A DNA stretch of 64,000 bases from Pristionchus mayeri (GCA_036245805.1 BTRK01000003.1:25740685-25804684), one strand, 5' to 3'. Shown: positions 23,720 to 38,768, counted from the first letter of the stretch. Notes: a model not told the origin generated them from the sequence alone. Translations and numbers: made by a program.

Positions 23720-26700
23720 ATGCTTCTTCTTCTACTTTTACTACTCAATTCATTCTCATTTGCTTCATCCAGTAAATCTTCCTGTGATAATCGACGAAGG
23801 TATTTGAATGAGAAATGGGAATCGAAGATTAGATGGATTTTCTTTGTCTATTTCTCCTCTTCAGTGGTCATTGTTCTCGTCTAAATCAACGGCAACAACC
23901 AATCCGTAAGGATGAAGGACCGATGGGAGTGGGGGAAATTCCATGGGAGAGAGGAGGTGAGAAGGAAGAGAGAAGGAAGAATCACTGAATCCGTTGTAGG
24001 AATTGAATCAGAAAGGAGAGGAAACGATCGACGGAAGGTAACTCCATCCACTCATTCCTACTCATCCTTCAATGCAGGCAGTGAGTGCAGGGGAGGAAGT
24101 CTACCCTGAGAATTCCCTCCCTTCCGGCTCCCTCCCAATGGGTTCGATGAGTAGTGGATCGACTCTCGTGGGAGAGGTAGGTCACTCCTCCTCCTCCTCC
24201 TCTCATCTCCTTCATTGAGGTCTGTCGTGAGAATGTGGACTGTGTGCAGGGATCATTGTGTGAGGAGGGGAGGTAAGCAGCAAGAGAAGGGGGAGAATGA
24301 ATCCTTCCTTCAGATGTCATTGCACGCTCAGTCACGTCCAGATCGAGGCCTACTGCTGGAAGAGTAAGCTAATGGGTTATCCTCAGATTGGCTCTCCCTC
24401 TCAGGGATGAACCCAGAAGAGTCTGGCTGCACCTACGATGCTCAGTGTGAGGCTGTCTCTCCTGGTCAGTCTCCCCCCTCCCCTCCCCTCCCCCTCCTCT
24501 CCCCCTTCTCCTCCTCTCCTCAGGTTCTCGCTGCGTCTTCTCCATCTGTCGATGCAGTGGCAATCGATCTCCCTCTGCAACGAGGGAAGGGCCAGTCTGC
24601 CATCCACAGGGTCTCTCCTCCCTTCTCCTTCCCTCCTTATCATCCCTCCACAGGCCATTGTCCCACAAACGGAGCCAATTCACTCCTCTACAATCGAAAT
24701 TCTGCTTCACTCGCTCAATGCTTCTTCTTTGATGGGGAGAGTGATCGAAGGGCCTCGAAGGTAGATTCCTCCCCGCTCCCTCCCTCCCCCCATCTCCCTC
24801 TCTTCCTCCTTCATTCTTCCTCTCAGTTCATAGGCTGCGATGACTTCCCCGAGGTATACGACTGCATCGATGGACTCTGCTGTCCAACCAGAGGTACCCC
24901 CTCCCCTCCCTCCTAGTCCTTCACCCTCTCCCTCCTCTCCCTCCAGTATCGTCCAAGTGCAACTTCGTCTCCTCTCACTTTTTCACACCTTTCTGCTTTC
25001 TAATCCCCTTCGTTTTGACTCTTCCCTCCTCTTGTTTGGCTGTTTACTCTGAGACTCACGTCTTCCCTTGGGGGGAGACGTCCTCTCTCTCTCCAGACTG
25101 TAACTGAACACCCTCTCGCATTAGTGTGTCCATTCACAGAAGTGACCTCGATAGGGGGGGGGGGGGAAAGATTCCAGAAGGAAAGGGAAGGATCACTCAT
25201 TTAAGCTTTGACGTGCATTCAACCAATGGAAGCTGGAGATGAACCAACGACGAAGAACAATCTGACTCAGGTGGGGGAGGGAGGGGACGGGGTGGAGGGG
25301 GAGGGATGGGGGAGGAAGGGGAAGTTCATCTACAGGCTCCTCTCCAACGATGGTTCTTCAATCCCGTGACATTCACATGCGAGAAGTTCGAGTTCACGGG
25401 AATTGGAGGGAATTCGAACAACTTCCTTTCACTGCACCATTGCGAGAGTTACTGTGCATTGCGTGAGTAGAGGAAGAAGGGAGGAAGAAGGAAGACTAGT
25501 TGAGGTTGTCCCCGTGGTCAGCCACAATTGGATGTCTCCCAGCACGAGAACGACCCTCTCGCCAGTCTTGTCGTTTCATGTGCTCATGACAAGTGAGCAT
25601 CCCTCTTCCCTCTCCCTCTCTCTCCACCTCCTTGAGATTCTCGTGCGACTCCGATCGCTTCAGTTGTTCCTCCATCCATTCTTCTTCCTTCTGCTGCCCC
25701 ACTCCTGGTATTCTCCCCTCGCTTGGTTTCTCTCCAATCTCGCAGCTTTTATCTGTTCCGAGTTCGGTGGACTGAGTGAGGAGATGGTCGATGTCGTATC
25801 TCAGCCCCTTTCCACTCCCTTCTCTGCCGGTAGCAATCGACAGGGGCAAGCATCTGTCACCAGGTATGTTCTCTTCATCAGCCGTTTCAATTTCCTGCAT
25901 CTCTTGAACGTTCCTAAGATGGTACTGGAATCGAGTGGAACGTCGTTGTCGATCCTTTCGTTACTTCGGTCAAGGGGGAAACTTCAACAACTTCCTCTCC
26001 GAGGCTCACTGTGCACAGTTCTGCACTAAGTGTAAGCACTTCTCCTCTGATATCTTCCGTCCTCTCGAGTATGATCCCTCCTCTCTCCTCCTTCAGCTCT
26101 ATGTCCCTCTGGTTCTGCTCTGCGTGACACCTCGGGGTCTCACATCGAGTGTTCCTCCTCCTCTCAATGTCCTCGATCTCATTTCTGTCATTCGGGAGTC
26201 TGCTGTCCCAGTGCTGGTTCGATCTCCTTCCCTTCTCCCTTCATTCTCTTCCATCCAGGCACAATCTGCAATCAGCCTCTCTCTCCTGGAAGTCCCTGCT
26301 CTGCACAGACCCTACAGAGATTCTGGTCTCTTCCTTCTCATACCGTCCTCTCCATCCTCGTAACCTCTTCCTCTTCTCTCAGGTTCAATGCTGCCACTCG
26401 TTCGTGTCTTCCCTTCGCTTTCACGGGCTGCGATGGGAACTCGAACAACTTCCGATCTCTGCAAGAGTGCAATTCATTCTGTGCAAGCATCGAAGGTCAG
26501 AAGAGACCAGGGAGGAGCCAGAATGAAATGCACCATTCAGAAGAACCGAAGTGTCCTGTGGGAGAAGCGATGAAACTAGAGGATGGAAAGTACTGGAGAT
26601 GCGACATGGGCAAGTCCAAGGTGAAGGGAATTGGGAGTTCAACGAAGAGCCTTCTTGAAGGGAGCGACGACGGGTCGGGAAGAGCAGAGGTGTCCCTCCA

Positions 26701-29700
26701 ATTATGAGTGTCTCTTCGATGGGAAGAACTACGGATGCTGTCCCAAGAAGGGTGAGAAGGAAGAGGGGAGGAAGGAGGATGGGGTAGTTGTAGAGTACAC
26801 TTGTCGACTGGAACCGGAGGAGGGACGGGCATGCAACGGATCTCCGCAGTCGAGATGGTCAGTCCATCTAGCACAAAGGACTCTTCCCCCAATCAGAATC
26901 TTTTGAATTAATCGTGAAGTGTATAGAAGCGAAAATTATTGTGCTTGATTGTAGGCACTTCGATCCCTCTGCTCGTTCGTGTCGATCATTCGAGTACAAG
27001 GTAGGTCAAGGGGAGGGATACTCTATCGATTTCATTCTCAGGGATGCGATGGAAATTCGAACAACTTCGACTCGCAATCTGCGTGTTCGGATTACTGTGC
27101 AGTGTCAGGTGAGGGGAAGGAGGGGATTGAGTAGTGATGATGCAATGGAGGTTGTCCCAATGGAGGAGAAGTGCACTCAGTGGATGGAGAAGCAGTGAGA
27201 TGCACGAAGGATGGAGAGTGTCCAGGAGGACTCATCTGCACTCATCTGGTACGAAGGAAGGGGGCATCTAGTCCTCTATCTCTCTCTAGATACAGTCTGG
27301 CAATTCCCCCGACGATCTCTTCTGTTGTCCTTCTCGAGTCTCCATCTGCAATCAATCCGTTGACTCGGGATTCTCGTGTGCTGAACCAATGAGGAGGCGA
27401 GGGATTGACTGCATCCGAGAAGAGATTTCTCATCTCAGATACCACTTCGACCCCATTACTCGTTTCTGTCGACCCTTCAACTTTCGAGGATGTGGAGGCA
27501 ATTCAAACAACTTTATGACTAAACTAGCGTGCACCAATATGTGCCAAGCAGCAGGTATAGATCAAAGATCAATCATACTTCGAAATTCAGAAATACACGA
27601 GAGTATTTCTAGGCTGTGCCCCTTCGGAAATGGCCTACCATCCATCCTCAAGTGATCTTCCCTTCGACTGCTCACAGAAGAGCTGTCCGCGAGGTATCCA
27701 CTTCCTTCTCCCCCCCTCCTCTTTCTCTCTCTTCAGGCTACGTCTGCGTCACTGATCCCTTCTCCAACGAGCGCAAAGTGTGTTGTGGCGCCCCTAATAT
27801 GGGTACTCGTAAGCATCCCACAACTCTTCTCTCAGCATACTGTAGGTGTGTGTCCCTCCAATCAACGTCCTCTCATCGACTACCGTAATCAACGACCACT
27901 CACATGCACTTCACTCAAGGCAAATGACTGCCCTGCACGGTAGAGTGGAACCCTCCATCCAGTGTTTCTCCTCCTCCTCGCAGATTCCGATGCACTTTCA
28001 ACGCGGAGAGAAGCGACTACTTCTGCTGTGGAGAACACCATGAGAACCGTATGGGATGATCTAGCGAAGGAATGGAGATTCCCTCTCTCCCTTCAGAATT
28101 GTGTCCCTCTGGTGCTCGTCTCCTTCGTCTTCCCTCCACTTCCTCTTCCATCGGATGCAATGGGGATTCCTTCTGTCCCTCGGGGGGAGCTTGTCATCGA
28201 CCCTTCCCCTTCCAGACTGGAGTCTGCTGTTCCAATCTAGACAATGGTCAGAGTGACTCTCCAGTATCCTCCCTTCATCCCTCCCTTCCAGTATGTCCTC
28301 CTCTCTTCACTCTCGAGAGATCGCTGACTGATGAGAAGGAATGTTCGCCCTTCGTTGCTCACTCATGCTCCGATTCTGCCAAGGTGTCCCATTTGGTCGG
28401 AGAGTAGATGGATGTCTCCTCCTTCAGGTGGTTTGTCTCTTCTCCGAGAAACTCGATCGATTCGTGTGTTGTCGTCGAGATTCGCAGAAGAATCAGGAAG
28501 AGAAGGGAGCAAGATGCCCTCCCAACACAGTGCAGGGTAGGGAGAGGAGGAGGAATCTTCCCATCTGATCCCTCTCAGACGACGCCCATACCACCTGCTC
28601 ATCCACCACTACCTGCCCTCCTCCCTTCTTCTGCATTAGACAGAACAGCGAGAGAGTGAGGAGTAATGTAAGAACTGCAGAGTAGTATCCATTGCAGAGT
28701 GGAGTGTGCTGCAAGCATCCACGAGCAGTGATCGCCCCTTCGTCGAGAGAAGAAGAGGAGAAGGAGAAGAAGAAGGGGGAAGAGAAGGAAGAGGAGAAGG
28801 AGGAAGAGAAGATAGAAGAGAAGAATGAAGAGGAGAGTGAAGAGATAGAAGAGAAGAAGATAAAGAAAAAAGAGAAACCGATGAAGAAGAAAAAGAAGGA
28901 GGCAAAAGAGGTGAAAAAGGAGAAAGAAGAAAAGGAGGAAGAGGAAGAAATTGAAGAGGACGAAGAATCGGAAGAATCTGTATGTTTATAATTCACTTGC
29001 TTTTTGGAAAGTATTTTGTTTGTTATATAATTTATTTTTGTATCATAATTACACTAATTGTGTTTCAGAAATCAATTCGATTCAAGATTGCGACTCTTGT
29101 GGAAAAAGCAACGATTGAGAAGGAGAAAGAGACGAAAAAGAGTGAGAATGAGGTTGGCATTTACAATTTGGTATTTACTTGTCCCTTTCGAAAATGATTT
29201 ATCGAGGAAGCTCGTATTTCCAATCTCATGTTGTCTTAGACTTCTGCAGTTCTCCCCTCCTCTCCTTCCTCCACCACCTCCCTTCCTCTCCCCCTCTCTC
29301 CCCCCTCTCCCTCCCTCCTCCCCTCCTCCTCTCCTTCTCCCCCACCTCCTTTCCTCCTTCCTACGACACCTTCATCAGTCCCGACCACTAGAGGTTCGTC
29401 CCATCGACTGACCCATCGAACTACCGTACTTTCAGTCTACGGAATCGAGTGTCCACTCAACGAACGCCCTCTCCTAGACAGAATCACAGGCCGACCATCT
29501 CTCTGTGCCGATACCGTACCCTGTCCTCCTCCTTATCAGGTACGGTGGAAAGAGCGCTTTCATCGATCGGTTATTCAGTGTCGACCGTATAATATAATGC
29601 TCTCAATTTGCTGTATTCGCCTTCAACCATCACCTCAACCGGGCATGATTTCATGATACTTATTGATCTTTGATCTCTGTCTCTCAGGTTTTCCTCCTCA

Positions 29701-31591
29701 GTCCGTAATTCAACTTCCCTCTGCTCCTTTCCCTACTTCCATACCTTTCTTACCCCAACCTACATCATCAATTCCTGTTCCTTCACCCTCAGGTAGCTTC
29801 TTCACTTCGATATGCATAATCCCCCCTCCCAGATGGATACTCATCTCTTCCTTCTCCATCTCATTCTCTTCCTCCTCATCCCTTCGTTCCTCCTTCACTT
29901 CCCACCAGTCCCTACAACCCCGATAGGTACCATATTCCTTCCTCTCTTTCGTTTATCGATCGATGCAGGACCAGGGTAGTTCGACTTGGCGAGGATGGGC
30001 AGTGTGGGGATGGTATGGTTCCGTTCTCGACCGATGGCCAGGCACGCTCCTTCTTCTCATCTTCCTCATCCATTCTTCTCAGATCCACTCCTGTCTCCAT
30101 GCCCATTGTCCTCCCAAGTACAAGTGTCTCAATGAGGTCTGCTGTCCTGCCAAACGTACGTCCCTTCTGATAAGCAATCTCCGTATTGTGGTAATGGCAA
30201 ACAACATTAGATCTGGCGTGTCGTGAGCCTCTCTTCCAAGGGACAGAGTGCAGAGATCAAAGACTAAGCCATTCGTCCACCAGGTCAGAGAGAGGGAGAT
30301 CCCTTCCCTCCTCCTCCTTCAGATTCTTCTTCGACCTTCGTTCAAATGAGTGTCGTCCCTTCGAGTTCAGAGGATGCAATCCAGGGGCCAACCACTTCCT
30401 CAATCTGGTTAATATCATTCAATCAGGGAGAGAGAAGGGCATAAACAATCCATTCAGAGGGATTGTGAACGATCGTGTGAAGAGGAGGGAGAGGAGACGG
30501 AAGGGAAGAAGCGAGGAGGACAGGGGGGAGGGAGGGGGGAGGCAGACAGGAGAAGCATGTCCACTCTCCATCCTAGTCCAATGAGACCTTCTTAGGTTCC
30601 CTCTGTCCTCCTCCGTATGTCAATCCTAAGGAGACTCCTACCATCTGTTCTCCCTTCTTCGATTCCTGTCCAGGTGAATCTCCTCCTCTCCCCATCCAAT
30701 CCATCCTCTCAGGCAATCAGAAGTGTCTTCCTTCTCCTTCTTCTCACTACATCTGTTGTGCTACTCCTTCCTCCACTTCCCTTCGATCGCTCATCGCCCG
30801 AATGTGTGGAGATGGATACAAACCGTGAGTGGAGTACTGTAGTCTCTCTCCATTACCGTACTCCTTCAGAGTGATGTCATCCTCTGGGGATCCTCGTCGT
30901 TGTGATCCATCCCGTCTCCCTTGCTCGAGGAGGTGAGAAGCCATTCCTTTGATCAATTCAGATCAATCAATACTCAGGGATGAATGTCGCTTCTCTACCG
31001 TACTCATGATCGATATTTGCTGCCAATCCGAGGAGATTTCTGGTGAGAGAGAAGAGACCTCTAGATGATCACTCCTCTCAGACAACTTCGACTCTGGTGA
31101 GAATGAATCGAGAAGGGGTCGACCCACAGGGCGAATCTATCCTCGACTTCCTCCACTTCGATCGGGTATCCATCCATCATCTACAGTAACTCAACATTCG
31201 TTGCAGGAGGCGGCTTCCCTCAACTGCAATGGAGAGATGCAGTGGATGACTCCATTCGACTGTGTGGAGTGGGAGAGGAGAGAAGGGACTGCCTGTCGAG
31301 TGAGTCTCCTTCCTCTTCTCCATCCCTTCTCCCTTCAGTTCTCTTCCCTGGCCAGAGTGGATGTCTCTCTGATGTCCATTGTCTCGGTCTCTCAGTGTGC
31401 ATGGAAGGCCGTTGCTTCTGCGGGTCTCCCTATCTCCTCTTTCGATCTCTCTGTGGTATGATTCCTCTATTCAAGCCATTCCATTCTACTCCTTTCAGTA
31501 CTCAACTGCCCTCGTCTCTTTCACAATGTCAGGGGAATTTGTCTGCCGAGAATTCCCAGTTATCATTAATATTGTTCATTATTCATATTGA
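23720..31591 (+). CDS. Large secreted multi-Kunitz, lustrin-type Cys-rich protein
   Basis: Many-exon extracellular protein beginning with signal peptide [17 protein letters not shown]. Short Cys-rich modules of the lustrin/WAP-like kind (CPxG...C...CC) alternate with Kunitz units: about 25,340-25,465 ([20 protein letters not shown]), 25,865-26,030 ([20 protein letters not shown]), 26,382-26,490 ([20 protein letters not shown]), 26,954-27,105 ([19 protein letters not shown]), 27,432-27,555 ([20 protein letters not shown]) and 30,320-30,410 ([15 protein letters not shown]). The first two lack the fourth Kunitz Cys. Similar nematode proteins function in cuticle or moulting protease control. An exon at 28,740-28,980 encodes about 80 nearly pure Glu/Lys residues, odd for such a protein. 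The last exon ends [13 protein letters not shown]. Whether this is one gene or two adjacent genes (break near 29-30 kb) is unresolved. Confidence 0.75.
28740..28980 (+). repeat. Glu/Lys low-complexity coding tract
   Basis: A GAA/GAG/AAG-rich purine tract with an open frame following [14 protein letters not shown], ending in an acidic run before donor GTATGT. It is predicted to be a charged single helix. Confidence 0.8.
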
Positions 31592-31656
31592 CTGTTTTTT
31601 CGATCGGGTACATCTATAGATACTTATCATTGCTTTTACAACCGAGTACAATTCTA

Positions 31657-32440
31657 TCATATCAAATTGTTTTTCTCTGAGAGCATTTCCAATAAAAGAT
31701 AATTGGTGTGATTATGCTCGTGGATGAGCTCGGGGGGCTGATCATCTCTTTCTTCCGAAGAGTCCTCCCAAGTTGAAGGGCTGAAGTAATCACAAGATGA
31801 TTGATTGATTGAATTCGAAGTTGAATTCGAAATTCGAATTCGACCTACATTCGAAGTGTCAGAAGTGGAACTTCCCGATCCGAGGAGCGAACTGAGGGGA
31901 TTCGGGCTAGAATTCAGCCCTACAAAGAATTGTGTGCATTTTGCACAGTTATGTGAACATGAATCTGCTGAATTCGAATAATGCAAGCAAACCTCCGTAT
32001 TCGTTCTCTCTGTTGTACGAATTCTCCCTGTTGTAGGAATTGTATCTGTGTCTATCTCTGTAGTTGTCTTCTCTCTCTCTCATCCCTGCAATCTCTTCTC
32101 TCTTCATTCCTCCTCCTCACTCACTCATTCTCCTCCTGTACTCTCTATCCGACTCCTCGTAGTCTTCATCTTCTTCTTCCCTCAGTGGTCGATTCCTTCT
32201 CGATTCGTTATCCGGGTTCAATATGCCTACACACTAATTGCATTTGAAACAATCAAAGGACCATTCACTGGAAAACATGTTGCTTATAGGGTTATTCTCT
32301 CCTGAAGTAGAAATACCGGAGCCTGAAAGATAATGATGACCGATGAATGGAACCGAGATAAAACCTAGCAATCCTTTGAATATGTCGAGTTGTGCTGTAG
32401 AAACGAGAAGAAGAGAGAAGAAGAGAAGAAAGAATCGCAT
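31657..32440 (-). CDS. Small predicted secreted protein, unknown family
   Basis: Exon 1 (from 32,440) encodes a clear signal peptide (MRFFLLFFSLLLVSTAQ) and LDIFKGLLGFISVPFIGHHY. It can splice in phase to an exon ending at 31,657 that encodes SADSCSHNCAKCTQFF followed by a Ser/Asn-rich, Asp/Glu-rich tail (SSCDYFSPSTWEDSSEE). Four clustered Cys (CSHNCAKC plus one) suggest a small disulfide-bonded head. No homologue was recognised. The intron spans about 31,995-32,270 and its donor is one of two possible. The gene converges with the Kunitz gene on the other strand. Confidence 0.45.
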
Positions 32441-32444
32441 TGGG

Positions 32445-32941
32445 GGGAAGAATGGGAACGATTATGAGGTATGTTTGAGAATAGAGCAACTTTTATACTC
32501 CTTGTCTGGATATGCCATCTGCACACGATTCTCAGCCTTATCTCGTTCCACTCTCCCCAGCTGTAGATTAACCTTCCCTCCTTTCCACTTTCTCCCGTTC
32601 TTTAGAAGATCTAAACTGTCATCAGACCAGATTTTCCTTCTTCTCTCAATCTATATCAACTAATAGCGTTATTTTCCTCCCGATATCTACTCGAAAGATT
32701 CACGTATTTCCTTCCATTCTCGCAACCAGTCTTCTGCAGCCAAACAAACAGTATTATATAAATACATTTATCTAGATCTAAAAATCGCGAAAACAATCAA
32801 AACTCGTTTCAATAGTAGTTCTACAAGCAAACTCGTCTCACAATACGATTAGGTTTTCAGTGTACAATCATCTGTGAATGCTCTAGACTGGGAGGATCAT
32901 CGATGGGGGGAGGGGGGAGGGGGGAAGGGAGGGGAGGGGGT
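32445..32941. other. Intergenic spacer
   Basis: A+T-rich; promoter side of the small secreted gene and 3' flank of the thiolase gene. Nothing recognised. Confidence 0.5.
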
Positions 32942-34966
32942 TTAGCATCTCTCGAGCAGCACGGCGATTCCCTGTCCTCCTCCGATGCAGGCTGAACCGA
33001 TCGCGTACTTCTTCTGCGTGCGTCTGCAAGGGAGAGAGAGAGGGAGGAGGGAGGGAGGGGGGGTGAAGGGGACTCACTGGAGTTCCTGAGTGAGATGGGT
33101 GGAGATTCTTGCTCCAGATGCTCCGAGGGGATGGCCGAGAGCGATGGCTCCTCAAGGGGGGACAGTCAAGAGTGAGGAGCACAGGTGGACTCACCTCCAT
33201 TCACATTCAGTTTCTCCAGGGGGATTCCGAGATCTCTCTGGACGGCGAGAGCCTGAGGGGCGAACGCCTCGTTCACCTTCAATCATAATTATGTTATTTC
33301 AGTAAGAAATTGCTCCGACTCCTCGATGGATGTCCACCCACCTCGAAGATGTCGATGTCGTCCATCTTGAGTCCCGTCTGCTTGAGCACCGATCGAATGG
33401 CGGGGGCAGGGCCAATTCCCATGATGGTGGGGTCGCATCCGACTGCAGCATAGGCGACCACTCTCGCCAGAGGCTTCAGATTGTTCGCCTTCACTGCTTC
33501 TTCCCCTGCCAGCACGAGGGCAGCTGCACCATCAGAGATACCCTCAACCAGAGACCATCAAGGGAGAACAAGGGGAGAACCAGGGGAGAACCAAGGGAGA
33601 GAAGGGGGTGGGACTATCTCTCACGGAGGCATTTCCAGCATTGACGAGTCCATCCTTCTGGAAGACTGGCTTCAGTTTGGCGAGAGACTCGACTGTCGTG
33701 GGACGGGGATGCTCATCCACCTGAAGGAGAGGGAGTGAGTGGATGGGTGACAGGGGAGGACTCACATCGAATGTCTCTTCTCCCTTCCTTCCCTTGACAG
33801 TGAGAGGGGCGATCTCTCTCTTGTAGATGCCCTTCTCATTCGCTTCCTTCCACAGAGTCTGCGATCGGAGGGCGAATGCATCCGCCTCCGCACGAGTCAC
33901 CTGCACTCAATAACATCATCCACAATACCGCTTGTTTAATCACTTTTCAAAGTCTAGTACGGTAGCTAACTTTTACAGTGTCCGTGACAGTCGCTACTTT
34001 ATCCTACTTTTCAATGCTTCCCTATCCGCTATTCTTTTCCCTCTCTTCCCCTTCCTCTTTCACCTTATATTGAGCTCCCAGCTTCTCAGCAGTCTGTCCC
34101 ATGGCCAACTTGGCATACGGATCAGAGAGAGACTCCCACAGCATGTCCTCGAACTGAACACAAGGCATAGTCACCAGTTAATTGAGGATATTATATCGAT
34201 TGATTGAATAATACCGTACCTCGTACTTGGAACCGAGTGCGGTTCCGAAGCGAACATTGCGCACGGCGAAGGGTACCTATGCATAGTGACTGGGTGATCT
34301 GCCCTCTCCTCATCTCTCACCATGCTCATGTTCTCTGCTCCTCCTGCGATGACAATCTTCGACTCGCCCAGTCTGATTTGCTGCAATGAGAGGGGCTTCC
34401 TCCAGGGATGCCTCTCCCTCTCTCACCTGGGTGCCATTCGCAACTGCCTGGAATCCCGATCCGCAGAGTCGATTGACAGTGAGTGCTCCTGCCTCCACGG
34501 GCACTCCTGTCTTCAGTCCGATGTGACGAGTGAGGTAGATACCGTCCTTCGACGATGCCACCACGTTGCCTCAATAGGCAACAGTTCACTCCCGATCGAT
34601 AATCTTCTCCTACCGAAGATGGTGTGGTCGACCTGTTCTGCCTTGACTCCCGCCTCGGCCAGAGCTGCCTCAAGGGAGGAGAGATGAGAGAGGGAGGGGG
34701 GAGTGGCAGACTCAACCAATGGAAGGGAGACTCACCTTGCTGGCGACGACTCCAAGGTCAGTCGCCGAGACATTTTTAATCTTTCCTCCGAACGTCCCGA
34801 AAGCCGTTCGTTTCGCTCCCACGATGAACACACCTGAGAGCGACGATTCCAACTAACAAATACGAAAACATAAAAATGGCAAATCAGTGCCATGTTCCAG
34901 CGTGCTTACGTAGTTACTATGAAAACAATATTTCTAAAAAAACTGCTAACCAGATTTGGAGGCCAT
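32942..34966 (-). CDS. acaa-2: Mitochondrial 3-ketoacyl-CoA thiolase (ACAA2-like)
   Basis: Thiolase of fatty-acid beta-oxidation: 3-ketoacyl-CoA plus CoA gives acetyl-CoA and a shortened acyl-CoA, in the mitochondrial matrix. The protein starts [18 protein letters not shown], as expected for ACAA2, whose targeting signal is uncleaved. It shows the nucleophile Cys in [11 protein letters not shown], the GGAENMS loop, [14 protein letters not shown], the CoA-binding region, [17 protein letters not shown], the catalytic His in [10 protein letters not shown] and the second Cys in [17 protein letters not shown]. About a dozen short introns interrupt it; no frame break was found. ACAA2 rather than ACAT1 is preferred because of [18 protein letters not shown] and [10 protein letters not shown]. 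The upstream flank is weakly hydrophobic-coding on the same strand (34,968-35,290) but not convincingly a gene. Confidence 0.95.
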
Positions 34967-35668
34967 TTCAGAGTGAGGGGAGAGAGATCGACTGAAGGAA
35001 CTCTGCAAATGGAGGAATAATGAACTCGAATGATGACTGAATAGGCTGAATTAATAAGATTGCAATGAAACAAACAAAACATAAAAGAACACCGATCACA
35101 TAGAAAAGAAAACGTGGAGGGAGGAATGAAGAGAGATTCAAAGAGGGGTCGGGAAGGCTACAAACTATAGTGAGAAAGAGTGCCAGTGAGAGAGTCAGAG
35201 AGACAGAGAGAGCGAGAGAGGAAGAGGATAGGAGAGAGTAGATGGAAATGAAGTAAGCCCACGAGGGGAGAGTGCAGAGATAGATCACTAATCACAATCT
35301 GAGGTGAACTTTGCACTATCACTCTAGAGAACTATCACTCCTCCAATAGTGTCAAAGTCCAAGGGTCAAAATTTTCAAATATATTGACCCGGACTTTTGT
35401 GAATGGACGAATTGTAATCATTTTAAAGAACCAAAGGAAAATATTTAGGCATGGTAGCAAAACCATCGAAATTTTCTCAAGAAGTGACAAAGTGATAATT
35501 AAAAGCTTTCATCGGACAATTATACAACAATCACGGGAAACGAGCACGGACAAAACAACGAGAACAACGAGACGAACAACAGACAATCGGTAGAATGATT
35601 GTGATAACAGTGATGACGTATCAAGGAATACAATGATATCGCAAAATAAAGGAGTGAAAACATTCAAA

Positions 35669-37656
<1,988 letters not shown>

Positions 37657-38120
37657 TCTGAATGCGGTGAATGACGAATAAATAAATTTACAAAATATAA
37701 AAACCGAAAAGAGGAGGGTTCGCGGTCAGATGTATCCATGGAAACGAACTATATAAGGGGAAAATCGTGAGATTCGTTAACGCGGATTATGGAAGGTATG
37801 GTGGAAAGCAAAATTAGAAGCAAGTTGTAAACGTATTACAAGGAACAGATGATGATATAATAAATAAACCATTCTGGAACTTTGAAATAAGGCTACCGTA
37901 GTTTTATGGGTATTTTTCACCATCGTGTCATATACTTCACTCCTTACTCATCAAGTCTTCTGGCTAAGAACCTAGTTTAAAATTACGGTAGTCAGGATCA
38001 TCGATTGACAAAGTTAGTCCTTAAAATATAATTCAGGTTGCTCTGATTCCATGCAGTTTTGCGTAGTTCCATGTTTGTGATTGTTTTGTTCGCTAGGCGA
38101 TCAACTTTTTCAAGGTCCTA
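37657..38120. promoter_or_regulatory. Divergent promoter region, nud-1 / MOCS2A
   Basis: A 464-bp spacer between two divergently transcribed housekeeping genes, A+T-rich with no ORF. It probably contains both promoters; no specific factor site could be named. Confidence 0.45.
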
Positions 38121-38768
38121 ATGGCAACACCAGTCGAAATTCGCGTGCGATTCTTCGGCAAGGCTCGTGAGTTGATGGCATGTGAGGAGAAGCGAGCCAC
38201 GATCCCCAGTTTTTTGTCGTATCAGGAACTGAAGAATCTCCTTTTCCGCGAGGTTATTCACTCCATTTCTCAGCTGATTCCTAGTCCAAGGGGATTCGTG
38301 ACCTTCCAATTTCCTGTTCATTAGGGGTTTTACGACGCTTCTTCATTTCTCATTAGAGAGCTAGATAAACGCGCCAAAGTGTTTTCAGACCATCTTAGTT
38401 TGTGGGAACAAAAAATGCTATTTTCAGCTCTACATCGACTTGGGATCGATTGAGTCGGCCTGCATTCTCGCGGTAGATCACACCTATCTCTCGGATCACT
38501 CGGTTAGTGTGTACATAAGTAAATATGCAACTATTTTATTTGATATACACTCCCGAAATGCGAATATCGCTACGATACACTGATTTTATTGTAGTACAGT
38601 AGCATACATTATTCAATTATCATGCAATGCCATTATTCGCGAATATTCGAAATACATATTTTTATATGTGATGGGATGCAGTCCGAAACTGAGAGTAATC
38701 AATTGCAGACTGTCTCGCTGCGTCCATACTCGGAAGTTGCCATAATCCCTCCTCTCTCTGGCGGTTGA
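38121..38768 (+). CDS. MOCS2A: Molybdopterin synthase small subunit (MOCS2A)
   Basis: Ubiquitin-fold sulfur carrier (ThiS/MoaD family) that delivers thiocarboxylate sulfur to precursor Z in molybdenum-cofactor synthesis. Three exons: 38,121-38,252 (MATPVEIRVRFFGKARELMA), 38,428-38,502 (LYIDLGSIESACILAVDHTY) and 38,709-38,768 (TVSLRPYSEVAIIPPLSGG). The protein ends exactly in the essential Gly-Gly that becomes the thiocarboxylate. Length (about 89 residues) is normal. In vertebrates MOCS2A and MOCS2B come from one bicistronic mRNA; no MOCS2B sequence follows here, so the subunits appear to be separate genes in this genome. Confidence 0.92.

Noticed and set aside
28493..28996. 167-codon minus ORF rich in Ser/Phe
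   Set aside because: It is the antisense of the Glu/Lys purine tract and is purely compositional.
34968..35288. Hydrophobic 106-codon minus ORF upstream of the thiolase gene
   Set aside because: It is pyrimidine-rich and gives Leu/Ser/Phe-rich translation by composition. No splice partner or family was recognised, and it overlaps the thiolase 5' flank.
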